The position numbers were made by a program, and so were the translations under genes. DNA of 52,664 bases from Ruminococcus sp. (GTDB lineage: Bacteria; Bacillota; Clostridia; Oscillospirales; Ruminococcaceae): positions 1 through 52,664 of the forward strand of contig JAFQHO010000043.1 of assembly GCA_017397925.1 (NCBI GenBank), read 5' to 3'. Positions 15,350 to 24,355 of this stretch are shown here, piece by piece (position 1 is the stretch's first letter; every line of letters starts with the position of its first letter). Below the pieces are notes generated by a model. It worked only from the letters and a program-made list of their open reading frames with translations, searched no databases and was not told the DNA's origin.

Positions 15350-15357
15350 ATATATAG

Positions 15358-15431
15358 CGCGCCTTGCTGGATTCGAACCAGCGGCTTACTGCTTAGAAGG
15401 CAGTTACTCTATCCAGCTGAGTTAAAGGCGC
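15358..15431 (-). tRNA. tRNA-Arg (TCT)
   Basis: Acceptor stem GCGCCTT / AAGGCGC, anticodon stem ACTGC/GCAGT with loop CTTCTAA (TCT), T-loop GGTTCGAATCC. CCA is not encoded. Confidence 0.95.
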
Positions 15432-15465
15432 ATAGATAAAATCAGCAGCCAAAGCTGCTTTAGAA

Positions 15466-15539
<74 letters not shown>

Positions 15540-15767
15540 ATTCCGTGTTTCAACGTTAATTATTATATCACAAATGTAAGCGAATGTCAATAGGGTTTTT
15601 AAATTTTGGCACTATCAACAAATTAAAGCGATATAGCATTACAATTTTGCTTTATATTTTCAAAACTGCAAATCATAAGAAAATTTTAAGAAAATTATCA
15701 GACAACTTTCATTTTCAAGTTGTATAATTGTTATCGAAAAAACACTTTGAGTTATTCAAAAAAACTA

Positions 15768-15796
15768 TTGACAAAGCGAATAATATATGTTATTAT
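15768..15796 (+). promoter_or_regulatory. Promoter of the ABC-importer operon
   Basis: TTGACA (15768-15773), 17-bp spacer, TATTAT (15791-15796; an overlapping TATAAT is 3 bp on). The leader to the first permease is about 380 nt. The whole 15540-16184 stretch is AT-rich and otherwise holds only the operator-like palindrome and a short leader frame. Confidence 0.65.
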
Positions 15797-15852
15797 AATA
15801 TCGTAATAACTGTATTATGGTATATAGTACGGTTTGTGACAAAAATCATTCA

Positions 15853-15876
15853 TTTTGTAAACCAAGGTTTACAAAA
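15853..15876. promoter_or_regulatory. 24-bp palindromic operator candidate
   Basis: TTTTGTAAACC / GGTTTACAAAA, perfect 11-bp arms around AA. It begins about 57 bp past the -10, inside the leader of the importer operon, where a sugar-responsive repressor could act. Confidence 0.6.
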
Positions 15877-16133
15877 TCACAGGAAAATTTATTGTAATTT
15901 GATTTTATTAATACAAGATTTTTTCGTGTGATTTCAGTCACCACAAAATTTTATCGAAGCGAAAAACTCCGCATAAAACTGGGAAAAATTCCGTATCAAT
16001 CCCGAAAGAATTTCTCATTTTCTAAGCATCTTAAAAAGCCGAAAAAAGGCTCGTTAATTGTTAAAAAATAAAAATTTCTAAAACCTTTGTTTTTTTTGCC
16101 TTTTAAAAACACTTATATATAGAGGGCAAAATT

Positions 16134-16160
16134 ATGGAAATAAAAAAAGAAATAAAATAG
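16134..16160 (+). CDS. Possible 8-residue leader peptide
   Basis: AGAGGG, then ATG and eight codons (MEIKKEIK) to TAG, ending 10 bp before the ribosome site of the first permease. Small and AT-rich, so it may be chance. Confidence 0.25.
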   Translation: MEIKKEIK

Positions 16161-16184
16161 AAATGTAATAAGGAGATGTTATAT

Positions 16185-17066
16185 TTGAAAAAACGAAAAG
16201 ACCAGTGCGGCCGAAAAGGCGAACGTATATTCAGCAACATATGCGTTATGCCCAGCCTTATCGGCGTTCTGATATTTTTTCTGATACCATTTGGAATAGT
16301 AGTCTATTATTCTGTTATAAATAATCCGATTATGCACGATTTTGTCGGTATCGAAAACTATAAAAGACTGATTGAAACGGTGGCATTCAAAAAAGCCTCA
16401 GTAAACACCGCAACATTTTCCCTTATATCAGTTCCGCTGGCGGTTATACTTTCACTATGGCTTGCAGTTCTCCTTGAAAGGGACATACCCGGAAAAAGCG
16501 TTGTCAGAACCCTTTTCCTCAGCCCCCTCATGGTACCTACGGCATCAGTTGTGCTTGTATGGCAAGTACTTTTTCACACCAACGGCACGCTGAATCAAAT
16601 TATCGAAATGTTCGGCGGAAACGATATAGACTGGATGAAATCGGCTCACGGACAGACTATAATAATAGTGATGTTCCTGTGGAAGAATATGGGATATAAT
16701 ATGATACTCTTTATGTCAGCCCTTGCCGCAATTCCCCGTGATATCATTGAAGTGGCAAAATTAGAAGGTGCAAGCGGCTGGTATCAGTTCATACATATAA
16801 AGCTAAGATACCTCTCCCCCACAATCCTTTTTGTGCTGATACTCTCACTCATCAACTCATTCAAGATATTCCGCGAGGTTTATCTCCTTACAGGCGATTA
16901 CCCCTACGATAAAATGTATATGCTCCAGCACTTTATGAATAACACATTCAACAGCCTGGATTATCAGAAGTTATCAGCAGCGGCAGTACTTTTCTCACTT
17001 ATAATGATAGTAATTATTGCCATACTCCTTGCAATTGAAAATCATTTCGGAAAGGATGTGGAATAA
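16185..17066 (+). CDS. Sugar ABC importer permease, MalF/UgpA type
   Basis: A 293-residue inner-membrane permease with six predicted segments. The conserved cytoplasmic EAA loop is EVAKLEGASGWYQFIHIKL, which contacts the ATPase. The start TTG at 16185 is preferred over ATG at 16176 because the ribosome site AGGAG abuts the ATG but lies 9 bp from the TTG. It pairs with the next gene, whose ATG overlaps this stop by one base. Family members import mono- or oligosaccharides in CUT1 systems; substrate unknown. No nucleotide-binding subunit is encoded in the operon, so a shared MsmX-like ATPase elsewhere would be needed. Confidence 0.92.
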   Translation: MKKRKDQCGRKGERIFSNICVMPSLIGVLIFFLIPFGIVVYYSVINNPIMHDFVGIENYKRLIETVAFKKASVNTATFSLISVPLAVILSLWLAVLLERDIPGKSVVRTLFLSPLMVPTASVVLVWQVLFHTNGTLNQIIEMFGGNDIDWMKSAHGQTIIIVMFLWKNMGYNMILFMSALAAIPRDIIEVAKLEGASGWYQFIHIKLRYLSPTILFVLILSLINSFKIFREVYLLTGDYPYDKMYMLQHFMNNTFNSLDYQKLSAAAVLFSLIMIVIIAILLAIENHFGKDVE

Positions 17067-17956
17067 TGAACAAACGTCAGAAAGAAAAATTTCTCAACAT
17101 TGCTGTTACAATATTTGCAGTTATAGCGGCTCTGCTGTTTGTAATGCCCACAATCCTTACAATAGCCAATTCATTTATGACATCAACGGAAATATCCGCA
17201 AACTACGGCGCAATGCTGGAAAATATGACAGAGGACAAAAAGACATATATTTCCGAAAAGGTAAATCTTAAATTTATACCCGATAAGGTAACATTTGACC
17301 AGTATAAGAACGTATTGCTGAAAAACCCTGATTATCTGCTGAAATTCTGGAATTCAATCGCACTGACAGTCCCCATAACGGTATTCCAGATGCTGCTTGC
17401 AATTCTGACCTCATATGGTTTTTCCCGATACCCCAACAAATTCAAGAGCATTATCTTCTTCACTTATATTATACTTATGATAATGCCCTATCAGGTAACA
17501 CTTGTACCAAACTTCCTTGTAGCGGAGAAATTCAATATACTGAATACACGGTGGGCGATTATCCTGCCGGGCATATTCTCCCCATTCAGCGTATTTCTGC
17601 TGAGCAAGGTAATGAGACGAATACCCATCTCCTACGTTGAAGCCGCCAAGCTTGACGGCGCAAGCGAATTACAGATACTTACAAAGATACATATGCCATT
17701 GTGCAAAGGCGCAATTGTATCAATCGCTATGCTTGTATTCATCGACTACTGGAATATGGTAGAACAGCCACTGGTGCTTATGAAGGACGCAGATATGCAC
17801 CCCCTGTCAGTATTCCTGTCGCAGATTAACACAGGTGATATAGGACTTGCCTTTGCAGTTGGTACAGTGTATATGGTACCGACAATACTAATGTTCCTCT
17901 ACGGCGAGGATTACCTGCTGGAGGGTATCACATATTCGGGCGGAATTAAGGGATAA
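17066..17956 (+). CDS. Sugar ABC importer permease, MalG/UgpE type
   Basis: 296 residues, six membrane segments. EAA loop: EAAKLDGASELQILTKIHMP. A large external loop (about residues 38-90, Lys/Asp-rich) lies after the first segment, longer than usual for MalG relatives. Translationally coupled to the upstream permease (TAATG). Together the pair forms the membrane channel of a CUT1 importer that would be served by the solute-binding lipoprotein at the end of the operon. Confidence 0.92.
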   Translation: MNKRQKEKFLNIAVTIFAVIAALLFVMPTILTIANSFMTSTEISANYGAMLENMTEDKKTYISEKVNLKFIPDKVTFDQYKNVLLKNPDYLLKFWNSIALTVPITVFQMLLAILTSYGFSRYPNKFKSIIFFTYIILMIMPYQVTLVPNFLVAEKFNILNTRWAIILPGIFSPFSVFLLSKVMRRIPISYVEAAKLDGASELQILTKIHMPLCKGAIVSIAMLVFIDYWNMVEQPLVLMKDADMHPLSVFLSQINTGDIGLAFAVGTVYMVPTILMFLYGEDYLLEGITYSGGIKG

Positions 17957-18061
17957 AGTTAAAATAAAAAAATATATAAAAAACTTGTCCGTTTTTGCCG
18001 TCTCATTTGAATGTATATATAGAAGCAAAAATAAGAACCTTTACGAAAGGAAAAATATATT

Positions 18062-19840
18062 ATGTCTGAATTAAAAGAAATCAAGGATATCAAAGATATA
18101 AAAGGGGATAAAGAAGAATACGACCCCCGCCGAAAGCGTGAAATAATAAAAACCATACTTATTATATTCCTCGCAGGACTTCTCATTCTTCTGTTTTTCT
18201 CAAACACAATTATGAACAAGTCACTTTCACAGATTACAACTGAACGCACAACAAGCGGCAAGCTGACAGAAAGACTCCGCGGCAGCGGTTTAGTGCAGTC
18301 AAATCAGACCTACAGCGTAACCGTTGACGGCAACAAGGTAATTGACACAATCAACGTAAAAGTCGGCAAGGAAGTTGAAAAAGGCGATGTACTTATGACA
18401 GTAGGCACAGGCGAAAGCGAGGAGCTTAACGCCGCTATCGAAGCCCTTGAAACCCTTGAGCTTGAATACAACAAGGCGCTCCTTGCTCCCGATGCTGATT
18501 ATTCCTCAGAAAACAAGGCTATTAAAAACGCCCGAGAGGACCTTGCAGAAGCTATCAGAAAAAGAGATGATGCCGCTGCAAATCAGGGAAATCTCGATGC
18601 CGCAAAGGACGCCTACAAGGAAAACAAATCCCAGCTCAGCAGCTATACAAAGCTCCAGACAAAGCTTTCTGCTATAATTTCAGCCATTGATATAGACGAG
18701 TATACAGGCGCACCTGCTGAGTATACAGGAGAGCTTATAAGCCTCAAATCACAGGCTGATGACGCTGAAAAGCTTTATCAGGAAAAGCTTGCAGTATACA
18801 CAGCAATGGTGTCAGGCAGCTCTAATGAAAGAGATGAAGAAGAAACAACAGCTCCCACTATCGTTTCTCCCGAGGAAGTCGCAGCTGCCAAAACAGCTAT
18901 GGAAGAAGCTGAAACAGCAAGAAATACAGCCGCTGACGCATACAAGACAAAAAAATCCGAACTGAGAACTGAATATTCCTCACAGCTTTCCGACGCTGAA
19001 AGCAACATCGAACACTATTCCGCACTTATTGAAGAATATGAGTCAGGTATGGGCGGCGACGGAACATCCCTTGATATGCTCAATGAAGATGTAAAGGCTA
19101 AACAGCGAGCTTTAGAAGACCTTATAGAACAACTCAACAAAACTCAGAAGGAAAATGCAAACCAGGATAAGCTTGAAAACCTCAGCATTGCCTCTATGAA
19201 GAAGGATATCGACAAGGCAAAGGAAAAGGTTGAAAAGCTCAAAAAGGAAAACGAAACAACTGAAATCACCGCAAAATACGGCGGTATTGTAAGCGCTGTA
19301 AACGCAAAAGCAGGAGATGAAACATATCCCGATATGGAAATAATCACAATTGATATTTCCTCTGAGGGCTATACCCTTGAAATCACAGTAGACGGCGAAA
19401 AGACAAGAAAAATCAAAAAGGGCGTTGAGGCCGAAGTACTTAACAACTGGAGCGGCAACGTTCAGGCTGTTCTCACCAACATTAAGAACGATACAACTCC
19501 CAACTCCAAGAACCGTATACTCGTATTCTCCGTAACAGGCGATGTTGAATCCAACACAAACCTTGACCTGTCCATTCCTTTAGGCAACGGAAACTATGAC
19601 ACAATCGTACCAAAGAGCGCAGTATATACCGACAGCAAGGGTTCATTCGTCCTCACTGTACAGTCCAAGAGTTCACCTTTAGGCAACCGCTACTATGCAC
19701 AGCGCGTACCCGTTGAAGTTATATGCTCCGATGAGATTTCAAGCGCAGTAAGCGGAAGCATCAACTATGGCGATTACGTTATTATCGCCGCCAGCAAGCC
19801 CGTTTCTCCCGGAGACCAGGTCCGTATGAAAGACGAATAA
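18062..19840 (+). CDS. Membrane-fusion (HlyD-like) adaptor protein
   Basis: 592 residues. One N-terminal membrane anchor (about 29-50, IIKTILIIFLAGLLILLFF) is followed by a split barrel/lipoyl domain (TYSVTVDGNKVIDTINVKVG ... EKGDVLMTVG and, after the hairpin, ITAKYGGIVSAVNAKAGDE). A very long coiled-coil hairpin lies between them (about 125-400, rich in EAL/AEE heptads). A beta-barrel region ends the protein. This is the adaptor of MacAB- or HlyBD-type exporters. In a monoderm it would stand on the membrane outside. Its presence inside an importer operon is unusual. ATG follows GAAAGG. Confidence 0.88.
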   Translation: MSELKEIKDIKDIKGDKEEYDPRRKREIIKTILIIFLAGLLILLFFSNTIMNKSLSQITTERTTSGKLTERLRGSGLVQSNQTYSVTVDGNKVIDTINVKVGKEVEKGDVLMTVGTGESEELNAAIEALETLELEYNKALLAPDADYSSENKAIKNAREDLAEAIRKRDDAAANQGNLDAAKDAYKENKSQLSSYTKLQTKLSAIISAIDIDEYTGAPAEYTGELISLKSQADDAEKLYQEKLAVYTAMVSGSSNERDEEETTAPTIVSPEEVAAAKTAMEEAETARNTAADAYKTKKSELRTEYSSQLSDAESNIEHYSALIEEYESGMGGDGTSLDMLNEDVKAKQRALEDLIEQLNKTQKENANQDKLENLSIASMKKDIDKAKEKVEKLKKENETTEITAKYGGIVSAVNAKAGDETYPDMEIITIDISSEGYTLEITVDGEKTRKIKKGVEAEVLNNWSGNVQAVLTNIKNDTTPNSKNRILVFSVTGDVESNTNLDLSIPLGNGNYDTIVPKSAVYTDSKGSFVLTVQSKSSPLGNRYYAQRVPVEVICSDEISSAVSGSINYGDYVIIAASKPVSPGDQVRMKDE

Positions 19841-19852
19841 GGCGGTGGGCTG

Positions 19853-20968
19853 ATGAAAATCAAAAAGGTTTTAATTGCCGCCCTTGCAGCCGCCAATGTG
19901 CTTTCAATCGGCACAGGACTTATCCTCACAGCAGTTGGCAGCTCCCTTGCGAAATCCCAGGGGACGAATTATGCGGCCCAGCGGTGGGATGCTGAAGGAG
20001 GCTCCGCACAGCTCAGCTGCTTTTTCACCGAAAACGCAGAATTCAGCACATATTCCGTCCCCTACATAACGCAAACCCTTACGGATAAGCTGAAAAACGC
20101 AGGCGTTATTGTAGAAGAAGGGCAGAAGCTTATTCCCGAAGCCTACAGCGTAACCACAGGGCAGATGTCCGTCCGCTGTGACAGAACAGCCCGTTCAGAG
20201 GCTATGATTACAGCGGTAGGAGGAGATTTCTTCCTGTTCCGCGATTTCAAGCTCCTTGACGGCTCCTATTTCTCCGAAAGCGATTTAATGCAAGACGGCG
20301 CGGTTATTGACAGAGTTCTTGCCTGGGAGCTTTACGGCTCCGAAGATATTGCAGGAATGAACATATACCTCAACGGCGTTAAGTTCTATATATCGGGAGT
20401 AATTGATACTCCCTCAACAGAACAGGAGAAAAAGACAGTAGGCGACATTTCAAGAGCATACATTTCCTACGAAGGACTTAAACTCATAAACGGCGGGATT
20501 ACAGAGGAAGGCAGCGATTACCTCAATAAAATCTCCTGTTATGAATGCATTGTACCAAATCCCGTTGAAAATTTCGCCTATAATGCCCTTGATGAGTATT
20601 TCGGCGGAAGCCACAACACAACAGTTTCAATTGTAAACAACACGGAGCGTTTTAACCCCACGAAGCTGGCAAAGAAACATAAAAATCTGTCGGATTACGC
20701 AATAGCCGATAAGCCCATAGTCTACCCATATTGGGAAAACGCTTCACGAATAACAGAATTCAGACTTTCGGGAATTTACTATTTCCGCAGGCTGACATAT
20801 ATCATTCCAATTCTGACATTATTGCTTCTTATCGCCCTTGGCTGGCGTGCAGGAGGCAGACTGAGACAAAAAATTACAACAAAATTAGGAGACAGTGTAA
20901 CAAAAGTACTCTATAACCGGAGTATATTAAGGGAACAGAAAAAAGAACAACGCAAAAATAAGAAATGA
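19853..20968 (+). CDS. MacB-like periplasmic-core-domain membrane protein
   Basis: 371 residues with one N-terminal membrane segment (about 6-30) and one near the C-terminus (about 308-330). The large external domain between them resembles the MacB_PCD domain of FtsX-type permeases (GDFFLFRDFKLLDGSYFSE, GAVIDRVLAWELYGSED, FYISGVIDT). Normal FtsX/MacB permeases have three further C-terminal segments; here only one is present, so this is a reduced form. It starts 12 bp after the adaptor gene. Co-expression with an adaptor matches MacA-MacB logic, but no ATPase domain or gene accompanies it. Confidence 0.75.
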   Translation: MKIKKVLIAALAAANVLSIGTGLILTAVGSSLAKSQGTNYAAQRWDAEGGSAQLSCFFTENAEFSTYSVPYITQTLTDKLKNAGVIVEEGQKLIPEAYSVTTGQMSVRCDRTARSEAMITAVGGDFFLFRDFKLLDGSYFSESDLMQDGAVIDRVLAWELYGSEDIAGMNIYLNGVKFYISGVIDTPSTEQEKKTVGDISRAYISYEGLKLINGGITEEGSDYLNKISCYECIVPNPVENFAYNALDEYFGGSHNTTVSIVNNTERFNPTKLAKKHKNLSDYAIADKPIVYPYWENASRITEFRLSGIYYFRRLTYIIPILTLLLLIALGWRAGGRLRQKITTKLGDSVTKVLYNRSILREQKKEQRKNKK

Positions 20969-21000
20969 CACGCAAAACAATTAAAAAGGAGAAATTTAAA

Positions 21001-23427
21001 ATGAACAAATTAAAGAAATTCTTAGCAGGCATTATGGCTATGACTTGTATGCTTTCAACTGTATCATGCTTCGAGTCAAAAGAAATCAATGAAAGTAAGG
21101 CTGAACAGCAGTCCTCACAGATACAGGAAATGATGGAGAAATCCTATAAGGCTATCGAAATGGAGGCAGAGCTTCCAATCAGTGAGATACACAACCTCTC
21201 ACCTATCGGAGATACGGGAAAAATTCTCATTACAGGCTATTCTGTTATAGATGAACAGTACACACCGCAGGCATTTATCACCGACTACGATTTTATTGAT
21301 TTCCAAGAAATCGACCTGGGAATTGAAGCCTCTGATTCCTATCAGCCCAATATGAATTATGTTGTAACAAACAGCGGTAAAATCTTTGCTGTTGTTACTA
21401 TTACAGACTACGGCGATTTTGAGATGCCCGATTTCAACGACCCCGACTTTGACTATGAAAACTTCGATTTCGAGGCAATGGATGCGGCTGCAACAACACA
21501 TCACCATATTTATGCCCTTGACGAAACAGGCAACGTTATTTCAGAAAACGAAATAAAGGGCCTTGAAAAGTACGGCGATGAGGAATTAAACGGCGGTCAG
21601 GTTTACCTCAACGAATGCTTTGCACTTGGCAGCGATAACGTAGGCATATCCATCAGCGGCTCTATGGATATGACTTATGTTACAGTTGACGCAGAGGGAA
21701 ACATTTCTGAACCTCTTGATTTCAGCAATGGTGAATATTTCTACCCCTCCGGAACAGATATAGACGGCAATTTTGTTTACATTACTTACGACGAAACCGG
21801 CACCGTATTAAAGACGCTTGACGCTGAAACAATGTCCGTTTCACCTGATGTTGTTTCCTTTGATGAAACATCACCTAATTTCAGTGATATCATAAAGGGT
21901 TCAGGGGATTATCGTGTATACCTTTCAAGCAACACATCACTCTACGGTTTAAAGGCAGACGGCACTCTTGATGAGATTATCAACTGGATCGACTCCGACC
22001 TTACAGGCGACTATATCAACGGACTTATCCCCGTTGACGGCGGCGATTTCCTTATAACAGAGAATAACTGGACAAACGGCGAAACAAACATCTACCGCCT
22101 TACAAAGCGCGACGTTTCCGAGATTGAAAATGTTCAGATCATCAATATGGTTGTTGAATATGCCGATCAGGGAGTTACTGAAAGAGTAAAGGAATTCAAC
22201 AAGACAAACGGCGAATATCGTATCAAGGTTGAGGACTACAGCCAGTACTATGTATGGGACGAGGAATCTCAGAAGCAGACAAACACCCCCGATAAGCAGC
22301 TGAAACAAGATCTCGCAGCAGGAAAAGATGTTGATATCATCTGTATGTCAGGAAACTCATCTCTTTTCAGCAACCTTTCAAGAAAGGGCGCGCTGGTTGA
22401 TATGTATGAAATGCTTGAAAAGGACGCTGAACTCTCAAAGGACGATCTCGTTCCCACTATCCTCTCTATATGCGAAACCGACGGAAAGCTTACTTCTCTC
22501 GCTTCCTCCTTCTATATCAGCACTCTTGGATGCAAGAGCAAGCATTTTGACAAAGAAAACTGGACAATTGATGAATTTATCGAAACCTGCAAAAATCTCC
22601 CTGAAGGAATGAAGCCGTTTAAAAGCGGAAATACTAACTTTGAGATTTTCTCTCGTCTCATCTACAACAGTGCTGATTTTATCGACTACAACAACGCTAC
22701 CTGCAGTTTTAACACCCCTGAATTTATCAAGCTCCTTGAATTCTGCAACGAATATCCCAATGCAGCCGAAGGCGACGAAATTGACTGGGAGAACGCTACA
22801 AATGAGGAAATGAATGCATACTGGGAGGAGACCGAGGTTGCTCTCCGCAACGATAAGGCGCTCCTTGCCGATATTTACATTGACAACCCACGTTCATACG
22901 CACGCGCTGTACAGGGCGAAATCGGCGATGCTGTAACCCTTGTAGGAAATCCCTCCAATAACGGTACAGGTGCAACGATTTACCCCTCAACCGCTTACGC
23001 TATTATGGAAAACTCTGACTGCAAGGACATTTGCTGGGACTTCATCAAGGAAGTATTCAGCGAGGAAAATCAGTCCTATCAGGATATATATGACATCCCT
23101 GCACTCAGATCTGCATTTGATAAAATGCTTGACGATTCTATGGAGCCGCCATACTATCTTGACGAAAACGGCAAAAAGGTTGAATACGAAGATACGCACT
23201 ATATCGGCGGCAAGGAAATTAAAATCAATCCTCTCACACAGGAAGAAAGAGATTTACTTGAAGCTTATATTATAAACGCAAAGCCGGCAGTTTTCTACTA
23301 CAACGATGAAGTCACCAATATCATTACAGAGGAAACTGAAGCTTATTTTGCAGGCGACAAGACAGCCGAGCAGACAGCAGAGATAATTCAGAACCGCGTT
23401 TCTATCCTCATAAGCGAACAGTCCTGA
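21001..23427 (+). CDS. Large extracellular solute-binding lipoprotein
   Basis: 808 residues from ATG 21001 (AAAGGAG upstream; an earlier in-frame ACG is not a start). MNKLKKFLAGIMAMTCMLST then VSC is a lipoprotein signal with Cys at residue 23. Residues about 45-370 form an acidic, beta-rich domain with repeated short units (GSGDYRVYLSS, EGNISEPLDF), possibly a propeller. From about 377 (NVQIINMVVEYADQGVTERV) a family 1 solute-binding fold follows, with late features such as YPSTAYAIMENS. That is about twice the usual 400-450 residues, the extra half being the N-terminal domain. It should deliver a carbohydrate to the two permeases of this operon. Confidence 0.87.
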   Translation: MNKLKKFLAGIMAMTCMLSTVSCFESKEINESKAEQQSSQIQEMMEKSYKAIEMEAELPISEIHNLSPIGDTGKILITGYSVIDEQYTPQAFITDYDFIDFQEIDLGIEASDSYQPNMNYVVTNSGKIFAVVTITDYGDFEMPDFNDPDFDYENFDFEAMDAAATTHHHIYALDETGNVISENEIKGLEKYGDEELNGGQVYLNECFALGSDNVGISISGSMDMTYVTVDAEGNISEPLDFSNGEYFYPSGTDIDGNFVYITYDETGTVLKTLDAETMSVSPDVVSFDETSPNFSDIIKGSGDYRVYLSSNTSLYGLKADGTLDEIINWIDSDLTGDYINGLIPVDGGDFLITENNWTNGETNIYRLTKRDVSEIENVQIINMVVEYADQGVTERVKEFNKTNGEYRIKVEDYSQYYVWDEESQKQTNTPDKQLKQDLAAGKDVDIICMSGNSSLFSNLSRKGALVDMYEMLEKDAELSKDDLVPTILSICETDGKLTSLASSFYISTLGCKSKHFDKENWTIDEFIETCKNLPEGMKPFKSGNTNFEIFSRLIYNSADFIDYNNATCSFNTPEFIKLLEFCNEYPNAAEGDEIDWENATNEEMNAYWEETEVALRNDKALLADIYIDNPRSYARAVQGEIGDAVTLVGNPSNNGTGATIYPSTAYAIMENSDCKDICWDFIKEVFSEENQSYQDIYDIPALRSAFDKMLDDSMEPPYYLDENGKKVEYEDTHYIGGKEIKINPLTQEERDLLEAYIINAKPAVFYYNDEVTNIITEETEAYFAGDKTAEQTAEIIQNRVSILISEQS

Positions 23428-23447
23428 TAACAGGTTAGTTCTATATA

Positions 23448-23636
23448 GACAGCCTTGTACGACATCTTGTACGACATCTTGTACGACATTTTATTACGAC
23501 AGCTTAGTGTGACATATTATCTTACATTTTATTATGACAGCTTACTTGACATCTCCGTATGACGGAATTCTGACAACCGGTACGACATCTTTGTATGACA
23601 TAATCTATGACATTTTATCCGACAGCAGGAACGACA
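23448..23636. repeat. Array of GACA boxes at 11-13 bp spacing
   Basis: GACA (usually CGACA or TGACA) begins at 23448, 23461, 23473, 23485, 23498, 23511, 23536, 23548, 23572, 23584, 23597, 23609, 23621 and 23633. Weaker matches at 23524 (TACA context) and 23561 (GACG) fill the gaps. Average spacing is about 12.3 bp. The first units are identical (TACGACATCTTG). Spacing that wanders between 11 and 13 excludes a protein-coding repeat. It lies in the 3' region of the importer operon, before the terminators. Confidence 0.85.
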
Positions 23637-23643
23637 AAAAAGC

Positions 23644-23668
23644 GGCTTCGGAGGTAATCTCCGAAGCC
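23644..23668 (+). terminator. Hairpin after the GACA array
   Basis: Perfect 10-bp stem GGCTTCGGAG / CTCCGAAGCC with 5-nt loop. No T-run follows, so it may stabilise the 3' end rather than terminate. Confidence 0.6.
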
Positions 23669-23725
23669 TGACAGAATTATTTATTAAGCTATCTTCAAAA
23701 TTTATATACTCCACCTCCTTATAAA

Positions 23726-23765
23726 AACGGGCCTCCCTACTCCAGAGGCTCGTTTTTCTTTTTGG
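23726..23765 (+). terminator. Terminator of the importer operon
   Basis: AACGGGCCTC / GAGGCTCGTT stem (one G-T pair), then TTTTTCTTTTT. Preceded by A-run, so it can work on both strands; it separates this operon from the leftward gene at 23808. Confidence 0.8.
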
Positions 23766-23794
23766 CAGAACAATAATTAAGCGGTTGCCCAAAT

Positions 23795-23830
23795 CAATTC
23801 TTAATTCTTAATTCATAATTCTTAATTTGC
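23795..23830 (-). repeat. AATTAAG-type repeat forming a gene end
   Basis: On the minus strand, tandem AATTAAGAATT units; the stop codon and last residues of the 145-aa membrane protein lie inside. The same sequence forms the end of fabK (39552-39581). Confidence 0.7.
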
Positions 23831-24245
23831 AAATATCTGCCGCAATAACCATTACAGCAGGCACTATAACAGGCAATAACCGTTCCCTGTACATTTGGCT
23901 GACAGGCTCCATAGTGTAATTATCTGCCCAGCCTGCACTGTCTGCGTGAGTGCAGAGTATGTAAACCATAACAAGGCATATCCCCAGCCCCACAATGGTC
24001 AGAACTGCCGATATAATGCTTAAAACACGCTTTTTAAAGAAACTCAAAGCTGCTCCCGATGTCATGAGTATCCCCGAAACTATAAGCCATATTCCTACGG
24101 TTACAAGCTCTCTGCCATAGCTTTCGCCATTGTATATCAGTCCTGCACCTGCCATACAAACCATAATCAGTGAATAAACAACTGTGAGAATGGCCATAAT
24201 TACCATATATGCAGTATACAGCGTTTTTTTCTTCTTTTTTTCCAT
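23808..24245 (-). CDS. Small four-span membrane protein, unknown
   Basis: 145 residues, Lys-rich start (MEKKKKKT) and four hydrophobic segments (about 12-36, 47-67, 73-95, 122-140). No family motif seen. The final residues (LRIMN) are encoded by a dispersed AATTAAG repeat, so the original C-terminus may have been longer. Monocistronic, leftward, between two rightward units. Membrane location is clear, function is not. Confidence 0.7.
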   Translation of the reverse strand: MEKKKKKTLYTAYMVIMAILTVVYSLIMVCMAGAGLIYNGESYGRELVTVGIWLIVSGILMTSGAALSFFKKRVLSIISAVLTIVGLGICLVMVYILCTHADSAGWADNYTMEPVSQMYRERLLPVIVPAVMVIAADICKLRIMN

Positions 24246-24313
24246 ATTTTACACCTTTTTTTGTTTTGAGATTATTTTTCACTAATACATTAAGCTTTTT
24301 TATACATAATAAA

Positions 24314-24350
24314 TTCAGCCGATATAACTCACCACAAAAAATCGGCTGAA
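24314..24350 (+). promoter_or_regulatory. Hairpin abutting the spoIVB ribosome site
   Basis: Perfect 10-bp inverted repeat TTCAGCCGAT (24314-24323) / ATCGGCTGAA (24341-24350). The right arm ends directly at AGGAG, so folding could restrict ribosome access. Confidence 0.6.
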
Positions 24351-24355
24351 AGGAG

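Noticed and set aside
15728-15931. 67-codon AT-rich frame in the importer leader
   Set aside because: It spans the likely promoter and operator, has no ribosome site and looks like random AT-rich sequence.
16185-23427. Search for an ABC ATPase gene in the importer operon
   Set aside because: No Walker A/ABC signature frame exists on either strand in this interval, so the ATPase must be encoded elsewhere.
23448-23636. CRISPR array reading of the GACA boxes
   Set aside because: Units are about 12 bp with no long repeat or unique spacers, and there are no cas genes.
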